Notes: generated by a model not told the origin, from the sequence alone. A stretch of DNA of 64,000 nucleotides from Lathyrus oleraceus (GCF_024323335.1 NC_066585.1:339947346-340011345); one strand, 5' to 3'. Counted from the stretch's first letter, positions 23,090-36,877 are shown. Numbers and translations: made by a program.

Positions 23090-26000
23090 TGTTAATGCAT
23101 GTTGGAGACATAGTATTATGAACTATGCTCATGAAACACACCACACACCTAAAATATGCAAAAGATGTGGCCTAATCTCATCCATACTCATGTCAATTTT
23201 TCAATCAACTAGCATTAGGACTTTGAGATGTCACAGGCTAAGTGGAAATGAATGGATGAAGAAGGAGAATTAGATGAAGAGGGAAGGGGATGAATGAGAT
23301 CACAAATTGGTCAAAGGAGGACTTTTACCAAATTAATATCATTCATTCATTTTGGGAGATGGAATGTACATTCCATCAATCCCCTAAATCCAATGATATT
23401 AACTTGACAAAGTCAAATCAACCTTGATCAACGCCTAACAACAAATAGTAAACTCAAACAAGTCAATACAAATGGTCAACAAAATTTAATTGGCATTTAT
23501 TCAATTAAAAATAATAAAATACTGCATTTAATTCAAATATGTTTTATCCAATTCCTAAAATCTCATCAAAACACCAAAGAAATGGCCATGAGATTTATCA
23601 TAGGTCAAACAAGGTCAAAGGACCTTGGAGAAAAAAATTCATAATTTTTGGACATTTAAAAATAATTTTAAATAATTAAAAACAAATGCAAAATCAATTA
23701 ATTCATGAAAAATATTAATAATAACCCAAAAAATATTTTAATTCAGAATATATAAAAGAGAAAAATATTTGAAATTTTTTGGTGAAAGTCCCATATTTTT
23801 TGGATCAATATTGAATTTAATATGAATTATTGAAGAAAATGCAATTAAAACAAAAAAAAAGAAATTCTAAATTACGTGGACCATCAGATCTCCCTCATTA
23901 ATTGAGGTGGCAGATCTGATGATCCAAAACGCGCGTTCCACATGTACCTTAGTCAACTGCGTTGTACCAATGGTAATTAAAACAAATGCTCAGAATTAAA
24001 ACGTGATACATGGATCCTATGGTTCACAACCTTGCCAAGTCACCGTCGGAGCTAGAACTTCGGTCATCTTCTCTGGTGGACCTCACCGGACTGGTCAAGA
24101 TGAACCATCACCAAAAAGAAAAACAAGGACATGATCTTGAAGAAAAAATGGCACTGAGCTCGAATCTGGCCTCCATTCATTCCAATTCCAAATATATTGA
24201 GAGATGTGTGGAATTGAAAATTGAGGTACATGAACTGAGTTGCTTCGATTTGACCTCAAAGCAACTCAATCTTCTTGTCTACATTGGTAGGACTTCAGAC
24301 AACCAAAGAATCAATAGAATTGAGCAAGAATTTAAGAGAATCGAAGAGTTTAAATTTTTTGCAAATTACCTTCAATGGAGGTCTGAACACGATAGATCTT
24401 GATCTTGCTTGTACTTGGACTCACACTACTTGCTTGTAGGAAGAGAATGGAAAGGTTTAGAAGCAATGGATTCCTAGAGAATTGAATTCCAAACAGTGGA
24501 GATTCAAGCTCAAATTTAAATGAATTTATCAGGCTTATCCTATGAGAAATGAGGGTTTTCAATGGGGGATCAAAGTTGGCGCAATGGTTTTGTCAATTAT
24601 GAGCAATTGAAGCTCTATTTATAGCTGAATCATGTGATATTTGCACACTCACTTTCACTTTCCAAAATTGGCAAACAATGATGCAATGGTGCATGGGTGC
24701 GCATAGGCCCATGAAATGATAGTTTAATGTCCAAATTTGAAGATCATATACTTTGAAGTTAGCTTAGATTGCAAGTCACATGTACATTGATGCTTGAAGA
24801 TTGATCCATGCCAAATGATATCATCCTGTTTAAGCCATGCGCAACCTATGCATTTCAATTCCAAAAAGAATGAATTTGAGCTCTTTAGAAAGGTGAGATC
24901 AAGAGGAACAAGTTTGATGTTGAACACTTTTTCATTTGGAGCTTAGAACTTGGAGTAATTTGAGGTGGAAGTTTGGAAATTTTTGACATATCAAATTTTT
25001 TCTAAGTGTCAAGCCATATGTCTCAATATTCCACCTTGCTTAACTTTTTATATGAGCTTAAAATGAGAAAAGTGTATTCATAAAAGTTGTATCTCTCTCA
25101 AATAGCTTCAAAATGGTCACAAATTTCATGTCATTTTGATTTGAAAAGATAGAGTTATGCATTTTTGAAGTTTGAAAAAAATCACTTGATCAATGGTATA
25201 GGTCAAAAGTGACCTATAATGTAGCCTCATATCACATGCTCAAAAAAGTTGAATTATCTCCCACTCCAAACATAAAAGTTGAATTAGACACATTTAATTT
25301 TATTGTACAACTTGGAAATCTTTCATATCATAAAAATTGAGCAAGTTATGGCCTTGGGAAGTTGACTTTCAAATTAGGGTTTAGACAAAATGACCTATAA
25401 TGTTTCAACATAGAAAATGATTTTCCAAGCAAAACTAGCTCTAGGTCTAAACATGAAAGTTGTTTTTAATGTCATTTATAGTAAGTTTTATCTTAGAATC
25501 ATTTTCATATGGTGAAAATTGTAGGAGATAGGGTCTAGGGAGACCCAGTTTTGATCAGATGAATCCATCTGGCCAACCACCACCAACCAACTTGCTAATC
25601 TTTAATTCTCTTGACTTTCTTGGCTAATGGTAGATCATATATGCATAAGATGATAAATTTTGAAGTGTCCCTTGATAAATTTGATCAATTGGTGAGATAG
25701 CTTGTTGGAGAAGTTACTCAAGATACCCAATCAAACTAGGGTTTCCAAGGCAAATCACCCTCAAACTCTTGAAGAAAACATGATCAATATGACATGTGGA
25801 GAACATTGGGACTCATATATGATGTTCATAACCATTATTTAATCAATTCTTGGTTGTGCTCTTTGTTCATGAGCGTCTCAAACCCTAGATGTGAACTTGA
25901 TTAATCAATGAGATCATGCCTTGCCTACAAAAGAGTTAGGCAAATGCAAAGACATATTTTTGGTATTTTGGTTAGTGAAATGATAAAATAAAAGTATGAT

Positions 26001-26139
26001 ATAATCACAAAGTGCTTGGTGATCTCTCCTAAAACAAACCCAATGAAATAGGGGTAATGAGGATGCCAAGGTATGATCCCAAGGCTTATGCTTATGATGT
26101 AATTATATGAGGGATCTTAGGGTCAAAATTGGGGTCTTA
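23090..26139 (-). mobile_element. Ogre-like LTR, probably solo
   Basis: The minus strand starts TGTAAGACCCCAATTTTGACC at 26139, a start seen in many legume Ogre-type LTRs (from memory). The left edge is uncertain. A reading that ends in AACA at 23090 gives flanks TTTGG and TTTGC, an imperfect 5-bp duplication. No Ogre primer site follows, so a solo LTR is the simplest view. The interior is AT-rich, has no supported gene, and holds a strong inverted repeat at 23878-23925. Confidence 0.5.
23878..23925. repeat. 48-bp inverted repeat (hairpin)
   Basis: The arms GGACCATCAGATCT and AGATCTGATGATCC pair at 13 of 14 positions around a centre that contains CTCATTAATTGAG, itself nearly palindromic. Confidence 0.75.
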
Positions 26140-28660
26140 CATTTGCAAAATGTCATTATTTTTTATAAACATTGCATTAAAACTTTGGTCAATAACAAAA
26201 AAAAAAGACATTTGAAAAGAAAATTAAAATTCTTTTTGATTTTCGAGATGTCTAAAGCAAGATCAATAGTCCCCAATGACACCCTCGTCGCATAAAGACA
26301 TCAAATCATCTGGAGACCATTATGGTCATTTTATCACAAACAACTCAATTGCCTCTAGAATTTGCTTGTGTATATCCTAACAACAATGAATCTCTAGTGA
26401 AGTCAACAAGGGAATTCATGACTCACTTTTTGATTTTCCAAGTGAGACTTGAACTTCAAGCTACATGTTAAACATGTACCATCCTCTCCATCCAGCAACT
26501 CCAAAGTACTGTAATGAGACCGATCTTTTTGAAGTACCTCATCTTCAACTCTGTAGACCCTTCTATCTTAAGTTGATGTACCACTTCACCAGCTAAGATT
26601 CTGATGTTGAACCAAATGTCACAACATTGTGTGTTAACATCTAGCTGTTGAATTCAGCTCCTTCTTCTGCCACTTGAAAGAACTTCCTCCCTTCATAGAA
26701 CCAGAGTTCAACGTTCTCAAAGACTTGATTGTGAAACCAAGTTTGAGTAAACAACCTCCATCTTGCATGTTTGCAGTTAAGTTATCCAAGCTCACACCTT
26801 GATGAATCCCTGCTTCTTCTCCAAAGACATCAGACACTCTGATGCATGAGTCTTCAGAAGGACCAGTTAGAAACTATCCCTTCAGCTATACCAAGGATTC
26901 CACTTCCTAAGGCAAGGTTGTTTCCATGATGTCAAGAATGCTGCCACTTATTCTTAACTCCACAGTGTGCATTAGCCAATGCACTTTCTTACCTAGATCA
27001 GAAGTAAACTGATCCAAGTAACCACCATCAGGACTATGATGTTTTCTTCTTCTTGTACACACCAAGGCTGAACATGTTTCTTGCCAGGAAACCTTTTCAG
27101 AGATCACATGCTTTGGCTGCCACCAAAGTGATAGATCATAAACCCATGTACTATCCTTTCTGTGATTCTGCACAGGGTCTTGAAGACGAGATGTTCCAAC
27201 ATCTTTAAAAACATCAGTTATCTTGAGCTCCAAGGATAATCAATTAAATACTTGTACTTGGCACAAGTAGACATTGATCTTAAATCCTTTCCCAATTTTC
27301 CTTTCAGATACTTCCACCATAAGAATACTTTGAAAATATTCTTCTTGTGTCAACATCTTCTGCTTGCAAGCACCTCAACAGTTTTGAGAATCTTTCCAGA
27401 TTAGATTCACCCTTAGGAATGAGAGAGATGAATCCTTCCTTGCAAATGTGTCACACAACAACCAGAACCCATGTGACACAGGTCAACAGCCAACCAGATC
27501 CTAGGCTGACCAAATGTGAGAAGGTTAACCAAAACTCCCCCTCAAATTAACAATCATGGAAACTCCACACCAATATCCATGCATTGTACACAAATGTCTC
27601 AACATGACATACAACATCCCTACCAGTGTCAACTAACTCTATGAGTTATACCTCTGAATCTTCATATTCTCACTCCTTGAAAGAACTGCCACTTCTGAGT
27701 GTGGTGTTTGAATAATAAGATTCACGGTCCCAATCCTCTTAAATGAAATAGCAATCAGGTTACCCCATTATTGTCTTCTAACATCCAGGGGACTTGTCTT
27801 CCACCACAACATAGTACTTCAGGGAACAACTATACAACCCTGATCAATCCATAGGAATAAGACAAGCAGCAGGAAGTTGCACAATGTCACATCTCAACCA
27901 GCTCCACTTCTAGAGATCAGACGTCTAAAATTGACCTTCTTGAGCACACACACAGTTGACCCTACACACAGATGTCTCCTCTTCCAGGTCAGGAGTAGGT
28001 TCCAAACACAAGTATCCCTTTGTTTGAGACCTAAAACCATCTGCTCTTCAACCAGTAGCTGCATACTTGTTGAGCAACATGTTCTAACATCACATAGAAC
28101 ATTAGTTCCACCTCCTTGGAACAAACCCTCCTTGAAAGTCTTCAAGGTCTTCATATACACTACCAAAGAGAGTAAAAGAATCAGTGATCAGGTGATTCTT
28201 ACCATCCTGAAGTGAGAACGTCATGATGAGTGGACTTGAGGAGACTCAAGTATCTTTGACATCTTCAGTAGATTATGATGAAATCTTGAATACAGCAGCC
28301 TTTCATCCACATAAGGGGAAACTACATCAGAGTTTGAGTTTTTCCAGGTATTATGCAGCGGAAATCATAATACAACTCAACCTATGAACACACACTTTAC
28401 CAGATCAGCCTCCAAGATCATTCCAAGTTTGAATATGATTCATAACTAGCAGAGCTATTCCACACACAGGCCAATTGCCAACCTCCAGAGACAGGTACAC
28501 ACAGTTCCTGTCATGAATAGTCCATCCACCTACTTCAAGGGACCATTCAGGGGGATCACAGAACCTTCCACAGGTTCCACCATCAGTACTAACATAACTC
28601 CTTGCAAGATACCAGAAAGTATCACCCGTGGATCTCATCCAGAAACAGAACAGGATGCCT
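26140..28660 (-). mobile_element. Non-coding internal region of copia-type element
   Basis: This is the stretch downstream (minus strand) of the primer site at 28661-28672. No frame above about 110 codons is present and none of them resembles gag or pol. It is either a long leader or the body of a non-autonomous element. The left limit against the Ogre-like LTR is at 26140. Confidence 0.4.
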
Positions 28661-28672
28661 GCTCTGATACCA
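28661..28672 (-). other. Primer binding site, initiator tRNA-Met
   Basis: The minus strand reads TGGTATCAGAGC, the standard initiator tRNA-Met primer site, 2 bases after the LTR end at 28675. Confidence 0.85.
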
Positions 28673-28674
28673 AC

Positions 28675-30014
28675 TGAAATTCTGGTATAGTCAAAGTTTA
28701 GATGTTCTACACGAAGTCATGACATCTGATCCAACATTGTTACTAATACAGCAAGACAGTTATAAAAATTAAAACCCAGTACTCATATGCACACAGTCAC
28801 AGATGTCACGACATCTGTTACTATATCCCCATGGAAAGAAGAACATCCAGTTTTGTCCATCTAGTAAAAAGACACCGTAGAGATCAAACATAGCACTTAT
28901 GTTTATTGATCCTGCCCAGTTATCAGTATGATGTCTCATCATTGATTTGAACATCACCTGTTCCAAACATTACAGATGGTTGAACTGTAACAGACCAACC
29001 AATCTATACATCAGTATCAGCAGTCAATGATGAATGTCATAACATTCTGTTTTGCATTCAAACTGCAGGCTATGTGTCAGGTCTATTATTCCCTTCATAG
29101 AAATACTAAAAGCAGACTGAGTTATAACAGACAGGATATAGTGTGCAGAAGGTAAAAACACCAGTAATTGTTAACCCAGTTCGGTACAACATTACCTACT
29201 CTGGGGGCATACCAAGCCAGGAAGAAGATCCACTATCAGCAGTATTAATTCAGAGTTAAACTCCCCCATTTATAACTCTTCACTTAATCCCTACCCAATG
29301 CAATCTATACCTAGGAACTCCTAGATAGAAACCTCCAGTTTCCATTCCTATCACTACAATTACAATGCAATGCTTAAACAACTTGAACATGCTTCACAGT
29401 TTCGTTCAAGAACATAACAACTCTTGCCTACAGGCTTTGAGTTACAAATAATCTCATGCTTTCAAGCACTGAGAAACACATGGTAACCTTCCCACAGGTT
29501 GGGAGGTTTACCTCACACACACCCCTAATTTTTATATTCTTTGAGGCTTACAAAACCTAGGTTACAATCTGCTATTTATAACCTAACCACCCAACTAGAT
29601 TTGGGCCTTCAGAAATCGCAACAAGCTTCTCCTTTGCTGTTACAGAGCTGGCAGAAATCTTCTGCTACAATCAAGGTCTTCAATCTTTTAGTTCCTAAAA
29701 TATCCTAACATATCTTTATATTTAGAAACTGTATATTCACCAAATATTCTGATTGAGTCTTCAAGACCTCCACATAAAAGTTAGGATATTCACCAAATAT
29801 CCTAATTAATCCCAGGATATTAAATCAGTTAACACATACCAGAATTAACTAATTCAATTTTATACACATGTGAGATGTCACAGTCACGATGTTGTGACAT
29901 CTTACATGACATGTTGGTCCAGATGTTGAACTTCTTCAACCCAACATATTAAAACAACAGAGGTGATTACATTATTTGCTTTACAAAATTAATGCCAATC
30001 TTAAGGTACTAACA
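28675..30014 (-). mobile_element. Copia-type LTR between polypurine tract and primer site
   Basis: 1340-bp LTR, minus strand, starting TGTTAGTACC at 30014 and ending TTTCA at 28675. A polypurine tract precedes it (30021-30036) and a primer site follows it, so it belongs to internal regions on both sides. Confidence 0.7.
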
Positions 30015-30020
30015 CCAGAA

Positions 30021-30036
30021 AACTCCCCCCTTCAAA
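30021..30036 (-). other. Polypurine tract
   Basis: The minus strand reads TTTTTGAAGGGGGGAGTT, located 6 bases before the LTR start, as expected for second-strand priming. Confidence 0.65.
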
Positions 30037-30683
30037 AAGGAGATTAATTTCAAACATACCCAATCAGGCACTTGCATTTTCATATGCATGGCATGCGTGG
30101 CTTTCCCGCTGAAACATGAAATTGCATAAAAAAACAAAAGTTATCATGCACCACATGCATGTATAACATTTCTGCCGAAATAAGAATTTAAAAAATAGTC
30201 ATAGAAATCATCAGCATACCTATGAATAACATTCCCGCCAAAACAGGAAGTTTCATAAAAAAAATAAACAAAATTAGTTGCATTCCTACATGCATCTAAA
30301 AATCCCCAACAGTTGCATCCTCGCATGCATCTTCGTGCATCATTCCATGCATGGTGTTTCCATCTAAAGTGGAATAACATACAAAAGCATAACATAATTC
30401 AGGATCCAAGTTCAATCATAAGTATTCAGGTCAATCCTCTTTCAAGTTGGCAATATTTCTCTGAAAATAGTTCTTACCCCACATGTGCTCGTGGAATTAT
30501 TTCCCAGCAAGTCATTCTTCAACTTTATGGTTGATAACGATATTCCCCAGTGTTTTTGCTATTGTAGCTCCCCAAGCAGAGCTTACCCTAAAAAGTCTCT
30601 TATGAGTTTTTCCCCTGCAAGGCTTTTCCATTAAATCTCCTCCGAAAGGAGTATTTTCTGAACTATTTTCCCCAACATATGAA
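30037..30683 (-). mobile_element. Copia-type 3' internal remnant
   Basis: Non-coding sequence upstream of the polypurine tract on the minus strand. It contains many GCATGC-like words (30083-30360) but no supported gene. Confidence 0.35.
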
Positions 30684-30928
30684 CATTTGAGATACTTCTC
30701 TAGTATCCTCGGAGAATCTTAGATACAATTAGGATTTCATTCCATCATTGGAAAGTTCTAATCATATCATATAAGATACTGCTTCATTGATCCTCATAGA
30801 GTCTCACGTGCTTCATTTGAGATACTTCTCTAGTATCCCCAGAGAATCTTAAATATGATTGGGATTTCATTCCATCATTAGAAAGTTCTGACTATATAGT
30901 ATATTGCTTCATTGATTCTCAGAGAGTC
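30684..30928. repeat. 130-bp tandem duplication
   Basis: Two copies start with CATTTGAGATACTTCTCTAG at 30684 and 30814. The second copy is about 115 bp long and is cut by the LTR that starts at 30929. Confidence 0.8.
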
Positions 30929-32086
30929 TTATAAGAACAAGATTTGGTTCTGCATCGGGCCTTTAATTTTGATGGCAACAATACATTGTTTCTTAGAGAA
31001 AAGTTTTGACCCTAATGGTTTTGTCTAGTGTGGAGATTTTGCTAACAAGTCTTGATCCTGAAGATTTGACAAGTGACGTCATCCGACTCAGGACTCAACA
31101 CACTTTGACTCTAAAGAGATACAAAAGTGAGCTTTACAAGATTATGTCAAGTTCTGGAATTCTCTTAAACAACCGTTCTGATGAACGTTTATGCCAAAGC
31201 GTGTGGTTGTGACTCTAATGGAAAAGCCTCTGAAGAATTGCCAGGCTCTCAAAAATTCTACACTCTCAAGTTCTAAAGACTCTGAAGATAAGGTTTTCTG
31301 AAGACAAGGTTCTGAAGACTCTCTATTTAGTTTTGATCCTTCTAAACATGCTTCAACAACATTTATCCATAAGCCTCTAAAGATTAGAAGATAAGATCAA
31401 GGTTTTATGCGAGAAAGATAGTACGCAATACAAGTGAAAATGCTCATTCCACTATGTTGATTTTGTGGAATAAGGATTGTACTATTGTACCATTTTGTCT
31501 CCCACCTTTGTAGACCGCTATGCAAGGTGCCAGATTATTTATGAAGATTTCCATCCATATTCTCCAATGGATATTTTCATTGCCTATATAAAGAAGAGTT
31601 GGAAGAATGATCAAATGCCAATTCACTACTATCTCACAATGCTTTTGCTGAACTGAATATTATTCTTGTGAATAGAGAAAAGAAAACACACATAAAGCTT
31701 TTTTTTCATTTTTGTATGATAAATTATTTGTACCTAAATTTGTGTAATCGACTTTCTTAGAAGAAATCTTGTAAACACATTTCTTGTATCTCATTTATTG
31801 AGTTTGTATTCCTTGAGAGACTAGGGTATAGTCAGGATTCTCACAAAGATATTGGTGTGTAGTCTCTGTATGTTTGTAATCAGTTGATTATAGTGGATTA
31901 ATCCCTTGTTGATAAGGAGAAATCACCTTGGCGGGTGGAATTGACTAACTTAGTTAACAGTGAACCAAGATAAAAATAATTATGCTCATTTATTTTTGTT
32001 CTTGTTCTATCTTTGAGTGTTTTGGGTACGAAAAATTTTGATCTTGGAAACCCAATTCAAACACCCTTTTCTTGTGTTTCTTATCA
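30929..32086 (+). mobile_element. LTR of decayed copia element 1
   Basis: About 1158 bp. It starts near TTATAAGAACAAG and ends TTCTTATCA; the ends are inverted copies of each other except at the TG, which is mutated. A primer-site-like TTGGCATCAGAG follows at 32094-32105. A related copy is at 33670-34841. Confidence 0.65.
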
Positions 32087-32177
32087 CCTTTAATTGGCAT
32101 CAGAGATCCCATCCGGGTATTGATAAGATTATCAAACACTTAACTGTGTTAGATAAAGATCCATTATGTGAAACACA

Positions 32178-33669
32178 ATGGTGGCTATTCCACATCCACC
32201 TGTTGTAAATAATGATAGAGATCATTATAGAGATCAATATAAAGCTTCTTTCTAGGTCATGATTTAGATATATGGGATATAGTAGTTGATGTCCATGTAC
32301 ATCCTATTGACGCCAGTAGTAACAAAATAGAAAGAAGTGTGATGACAGAACAACAAAAGAAAGATTATAAAAATTATCACAAAGTTAGAACTAACTTGCT
32401 GAACGCCATCTCATATGCAAAGTAAGATAAGATAACAATTAGAGACTTTGAAAGTCAATATTTTATTCTTTGAGAATGACTCACGAAGGAAATGCCCAAG
32501 TCAAAGAAACCAAGGCACTTATCTTGATTCAGAAATATGAAGCGTTTAAGATGGAAGATGATGAAATTGTTGAGAACATGTTCCCAATGTTTTAAACTCT
32601 TGTTGCATGACTGAAGATCCTGAATAAAGGTATTCTACTTCTGATAACGTGAAGAAGATCATCAGAAGTCTACATAAAATATGAAGACATATGGTAACTA
32701 CGTTGAAGTTATTAAAGGATCTGAACTACACCTCTCTTAAAGAACTTGTTATTTCTTTAAGAAGTCACAAAATTGAGCTTGAAGAAGATGAACCCTAGAG
32801 AAAGAGAAAATTTATTGCTATGAAGTCTTTGGGAAAGTTTGAAAAGACTAGAGATTTTCAAGGAGAAGAAGAAGAAGAATTTGAAGAAGATTTTGAAGAA
32901 GAATATGAGTTGTCTTTTCTGTCCAAAAGAGTGAATCAACTCTGGAAGAAAAGACAAGGAAGATTTAGAGGACATAGAAGGACATGCTATCGTTTTGAGT
33001 TTACTTCAGGATCCAAGAAAGCTGAAGCTAACAAGGAAGTTATCTGTTTTGAGTGTATGGAGCCAGGTTATTACAAAAATGAATGTCCCAAGCTGAAGAA
33101 AGACATACCAAAGAAGAAAGATTTTAGAGGGAAGAAGAAGGGTCTGACGGCTAACTGGGATGATTCAGAATCCTTATAAGATGACTTTGAGTAAGAGCAA
33201 GCTAATATGGCACTGATGGCATGCACATAAGCTCCAGCTGAGAAGATTCAATCAGAATCAAAATCTGAGTCGGATTCTGAAGAAGTATTTGTTGAACTCT
33301 CTCGCTCTGGACTTGAATCCAGTTTAATAGAAGTTCTGGATAAGTATCAGAAGCTTCTGAATAAATACAAGGATCTGATAAAGGTTCACGTATCTGAGTC
33401 AGAAGCATATAACTATTTCTCAAGCTTAAATGAAGAAAACTTTATTTTGAAAAATAATAAGTATGTGCTTCAGAGCAAGCGTTCCAAACTTGAGAGGGAA
33501 AATATTTCAAAAGCCTCTATAAGCACTGATAATGTCATAAAGAAATATGACAAATCCTTCTAGAAATTTCTTGCTAAAAGTATAAATAGAAGCATAATGG
33601 CTTCAATAATTTATGGTGTAAGTAGAAACAGAACAAGAGGAATTGGTTATGATTCTGATGAAGAATCTA
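32178..33669 (+). pseudogene. Copia gag relic, element 1
   Basis: Remnant of a copia gag that begins with an ATG at 32178-32180 after the primer site. A deletion after about 17 codons removes the sequence kept in the second element, and frameshifts and stops follow. The best-kept piece is the frame at 32820-33179: an acidic stretch, basic residues and a zinc knuckle CFECMEPGYYKNEC in which the usual His is Tyr. After it comes an acidic coiled segment (33190-33560) in broken frames. It ends where the LTR of the second element begins at 33670. Confidence 0.65.
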
Positions 33670-34841
33670 ATATAAGAATAAGATTTGGTTCTACATCTAT
33701 CCCTTAGTTTTGATGATAACAATGCATTGTTTCTTAGATAACAATTTTGTACACTAATGGTTTTTATTTAGTGTGTAGCTTTTGCTAACAGGTTTTGACT
33801 CTGAAAGCTCTTAGACAATTTTGTACACAAATGCTTTATAAGATGCAGTCAAGTTTTAGAAAGCTCTTAGAAAATGGTTTTGATGAATGTTTGTGCTAAG
33901 ATTTATGACCGTGACTCTGATTGAAGAGCCTCTAAAGGATTGTTAGTCTTCAAGATTCAACGCTCAAGTTTTGAATATTCTGGAGAACAAGATATGAAGA
34001 CTCTGAAGACCAGGTTTTGAGGAACTGTGTCAGGACTTTGAAGACCAAGGTTCTGAAGATTTTGTCAACTAGTATCTTGATCCTTCTAAGCATGATTCAA
34101 CATCATTTTATCAGAAGCCTATGAAGATTAGAAGATAAGATCAAAAGGTTTTGCATCCGAAAAATAGTACACCGTACAAGATCACCATTCCCTCCACTAC
34201 ACTAATTTTGTAGGCTAAGGACAATACTATTGTACCATTTTATCTCCTATATACAAACTGTTGTACAAAGAGATAGCTGCAATTTACTATTCCAATTACA
34301 CCCTCAAACGAATTTTTTAACTGTCTATATAAAGGAGACTTGGAAGATTTGAAGAAGTTGCTAACGCTCACGCTATTGAACATACACACGCTCTCTGCTA
34401 TAGTAAAAAATTTCTGTGTATAGTCTTTGTAAACACACAAGAGTTGTTGCTTGTTATTGTATGAAGATATGCATTGTATTTAACTTGTGTTAATATGTTT
34501 TCTTAGAATTAATACTTGTAAACATACACTTGTAAATCTCAAAGTTGATTGAGTGGTTTCCTTGAGTGACTAGGTTTTAGTCAGATAGACTCAAGAAGAC
34601 AAAGTCGATTTGTCTTTGTGATGTATGTAATCAGTTTCGGTTATAGTGGATTAAGTCCTTGTTGAGAAGGCAAAATCAAGTTAGTAGGGTGACTGGAGGT
34701 AGCTTTGTTAACAGGGAACCAATATAAAAATAACTTTGTTATTTTTCTTGTTCGTGTTTTTGGTTGATTGAGTTGGTTTTTGAAAAAGCTTTTGTTTTTA
34801 GAAACCCAATTCAAACCCCCAATTTCTTGTGTTTCTTGCCA
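33670..34841 (+). mobile_element. LTR of decayed copia element 2
   Basis: About 1172 bp, related along its length to 30929-32086. It starts TATAAGAATAAG and ends TTCTTGCCA. A degenerate primer site TTGGCATCGAAG follows at 34850. No matching 3' LTR is seen in the window. Confidence 0.65.
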
Positions 34842-34936
34842 CCTTTAATTGGCATCGAAGCTTCGGTTTTGGTCTTGATAAGATTATCATTATCAAACAC
34901 TTAGCTGTGTCAGATAAAGATCCAGTGTGAAACATA

Positions 34937-35733
34937 ATGGCTACCCTTCCACCACCACTTGCTCAAACTAATGATAGAGATCATTACAATGTTAAACCTC
35001 CTATTTTTGATGGAGACAAATTTGACTATTGGAAAGACAGATTAGAGAGCTTCTTTTTAGGTCACGATGTTGATCTATGAGATATGGTAGTTGATGGCTA
35101 CAAACACCTAGTAGATGCAAGTGGCAATAAAGTTGAAAGAATAGTGATGACATATCAACAGAAGAAAGATTATAAGAATCATCACAAAGAAATAACCATC
35201 ATTCTAAATGCTATTTCATACACAGAGTATGAAAAGATCACCAATAGAGATACTATAAAATCTATATTTGATTCTCTGAGGATGATGCATGAAGGGAACG
35301 CACAAGTCAAAGAAATCAAGGCTCTTGCCTTGATTTAAAAATATGAAGCGTTCAATATGGAGGACGAGGAAATTGTTGACAACATGTTCTCAAGGTTTCA
35401 AACTCTTTTTGAAGGACTTAAGGTTCTGGACAAAGGGTATTCTATTACTGATCATGTTAAGAAGATCATCAGAAGTCTACCTAAGTGTTGAAGACCTATG
35501 GTAACTGCTCCAAAGTTATCAAAGGATCTTAACAACACTTCTCTTGAAGAACTGGTTAGTTCTTTAAGAAGTTATGAGATTGGGCTCAAGGGAGATAAGC
35601 CTAAGAGAAAGAGAAAATTTGTTGCTCTAAAGTCTTCAGGAAGATCTGAGAAGACAAAAGTTCTTCTAGTAGAAACTGATGAATAGTCTGAAGAGGAATC
35701 AAAACAAGAAAATGAATTGTTTATTCTGTCCAG
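34937..35733 (+). pseudogene. Copia gag relic, element 2 (first part)
   Basis: Gag starts with the ATG at 34937-34939 and encodes the copia gag core (FDGDKFDYWKDRLESFFLGHD, then ALALI near 35335). It has several stops, including TGA at about 35079 and TAA near 35336 and TAG near 35684. At 35734 the frame is cut by the inserted gypsy element and resumes at 44959. The target duplication ACGCG brackets the insertion. Confidence 0.7.
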
Positions 35734-35738
35734 ACGCG

Positions 35739-36295
35739 TGAAATCGAAATTAAATTTAAATTATTAAAAACCTCAAAGTGGAATTCAAATACAACAGATA
35801 AGCTCTTTGGGAATTAGCTCTCCATGAAATCTTCTAAGCAATATTGTCTCATCAAAATTCAGAATTAGGATTCATGTAGCAGAGGAAGACCTAATATAAT
35901 AAAAGGAAAATTTGGGGCCTTATGGGATTCGACCCGAAAATTACAAAAACCGGCCCAAACTAACTATTTTAATTAAGTCTGGAACTTCAATGAATTATTC
36001 GACCATTCTTCATTCCGAATATGCTTTTGACTTCAACATGAAACTTGTAGTTCTTTCTCTTATCTTTCCAACAAATATTAGAACGCGTCAATCCGAGTCC
36101 TACATCCCAAGTTATGATCTGAATAATGATAAGGTATCAAATAACTATTTATGCTGAAAATAAAGTACGAAAATAAAATAAAGCCAAAAATAAACTTAAA
36201 TATAAAAACACACTAAAATAGTAAAAATAATAGAATAAATTATAGAAATGCCTAAGTATAATTATAGAAGAACGTGCATCAAAATGCGCTGATCA
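35739..36295 (-). repeat. 3' LTR of non-autonomous Athila-like element
   Basis: 557 bp. It is the direct-repeat partner of 44414-44953. Position 35739 is the TG edge next to the ACGCG target copy. Confidence 0.8.
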
Positions 36296-36310
36296 AATTC
36301 CCCCACACTT
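36296..36310 (-). other. Polypurine tract
   Basis: The minus strand reads AAGTGTGGGGGAATT directly before the 3' LTR. A second similar tract (AAGTGTGGGGGAGGG) lies near 42520-42536. Confidence 0.65.
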
Positions 36311-36505
36311 GAACTTTTGCACTCCGAGCAAAATTACAATTTCAAAACAAAAGGAAAGAAACAAAGCATGCACTTCCAAAAGTTTTCAAGATACAAGGTA
36401 TAAGCATAATTCTAAGTCTAAGCTTTAATAATATGGTGTTAGTAAGCAATTTTTGTGACATTTAAAGTAGATAGAAAAACAGATTACCAAAAAGTACATC
36501 AACAA

Positions 36506-36822
36506 TGTTGGAAAAAACCAGAAATGGAGTGGTGAAAAACAGTGTGTTTGGGAAAGATGAAGATGATAATGTGAATAGAGAGAGATAGAGAAATAGAGAA
36601 AGATTGAGAGAATTGAATCATATGGCATTAACCTTTCAACTATGACATACAATGTCTATTTATATGGTACAAATTGGAACCACAAACAGGCCCAAGAATA
36701 ACAGAAAAAAACAGAATTGCAAAAACAGCTTATTTCCAAAACAACTTATCCAATAAGTTGTTTTCACTGCAGTGCTTTTTAAAGCTTCTATCAAGCATTT
36801 GAATTATTAAGGACTTCCAATA
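36506..36822 (-). repeat. 3' LTR of full-length copia
   Basis: 317 bp and the near-identical partner of 41111-41427. The neighbouring inner bases (minus strand AATTAAGATGGTG) are a weak polypurine tract. Confidence 0.85.
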
Positions 36823-36877
36823 CACCATCTTAATTCAAATGCTCCACACTCATCATGCTCAACTTCTTCACAAGTCT

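Noticed and set aside
24010..24402. 130-codon plus-strand frame
   Set aside because: It lies antisense within an Ogre-like LTR, has no known domain and has the composition of the LTR.
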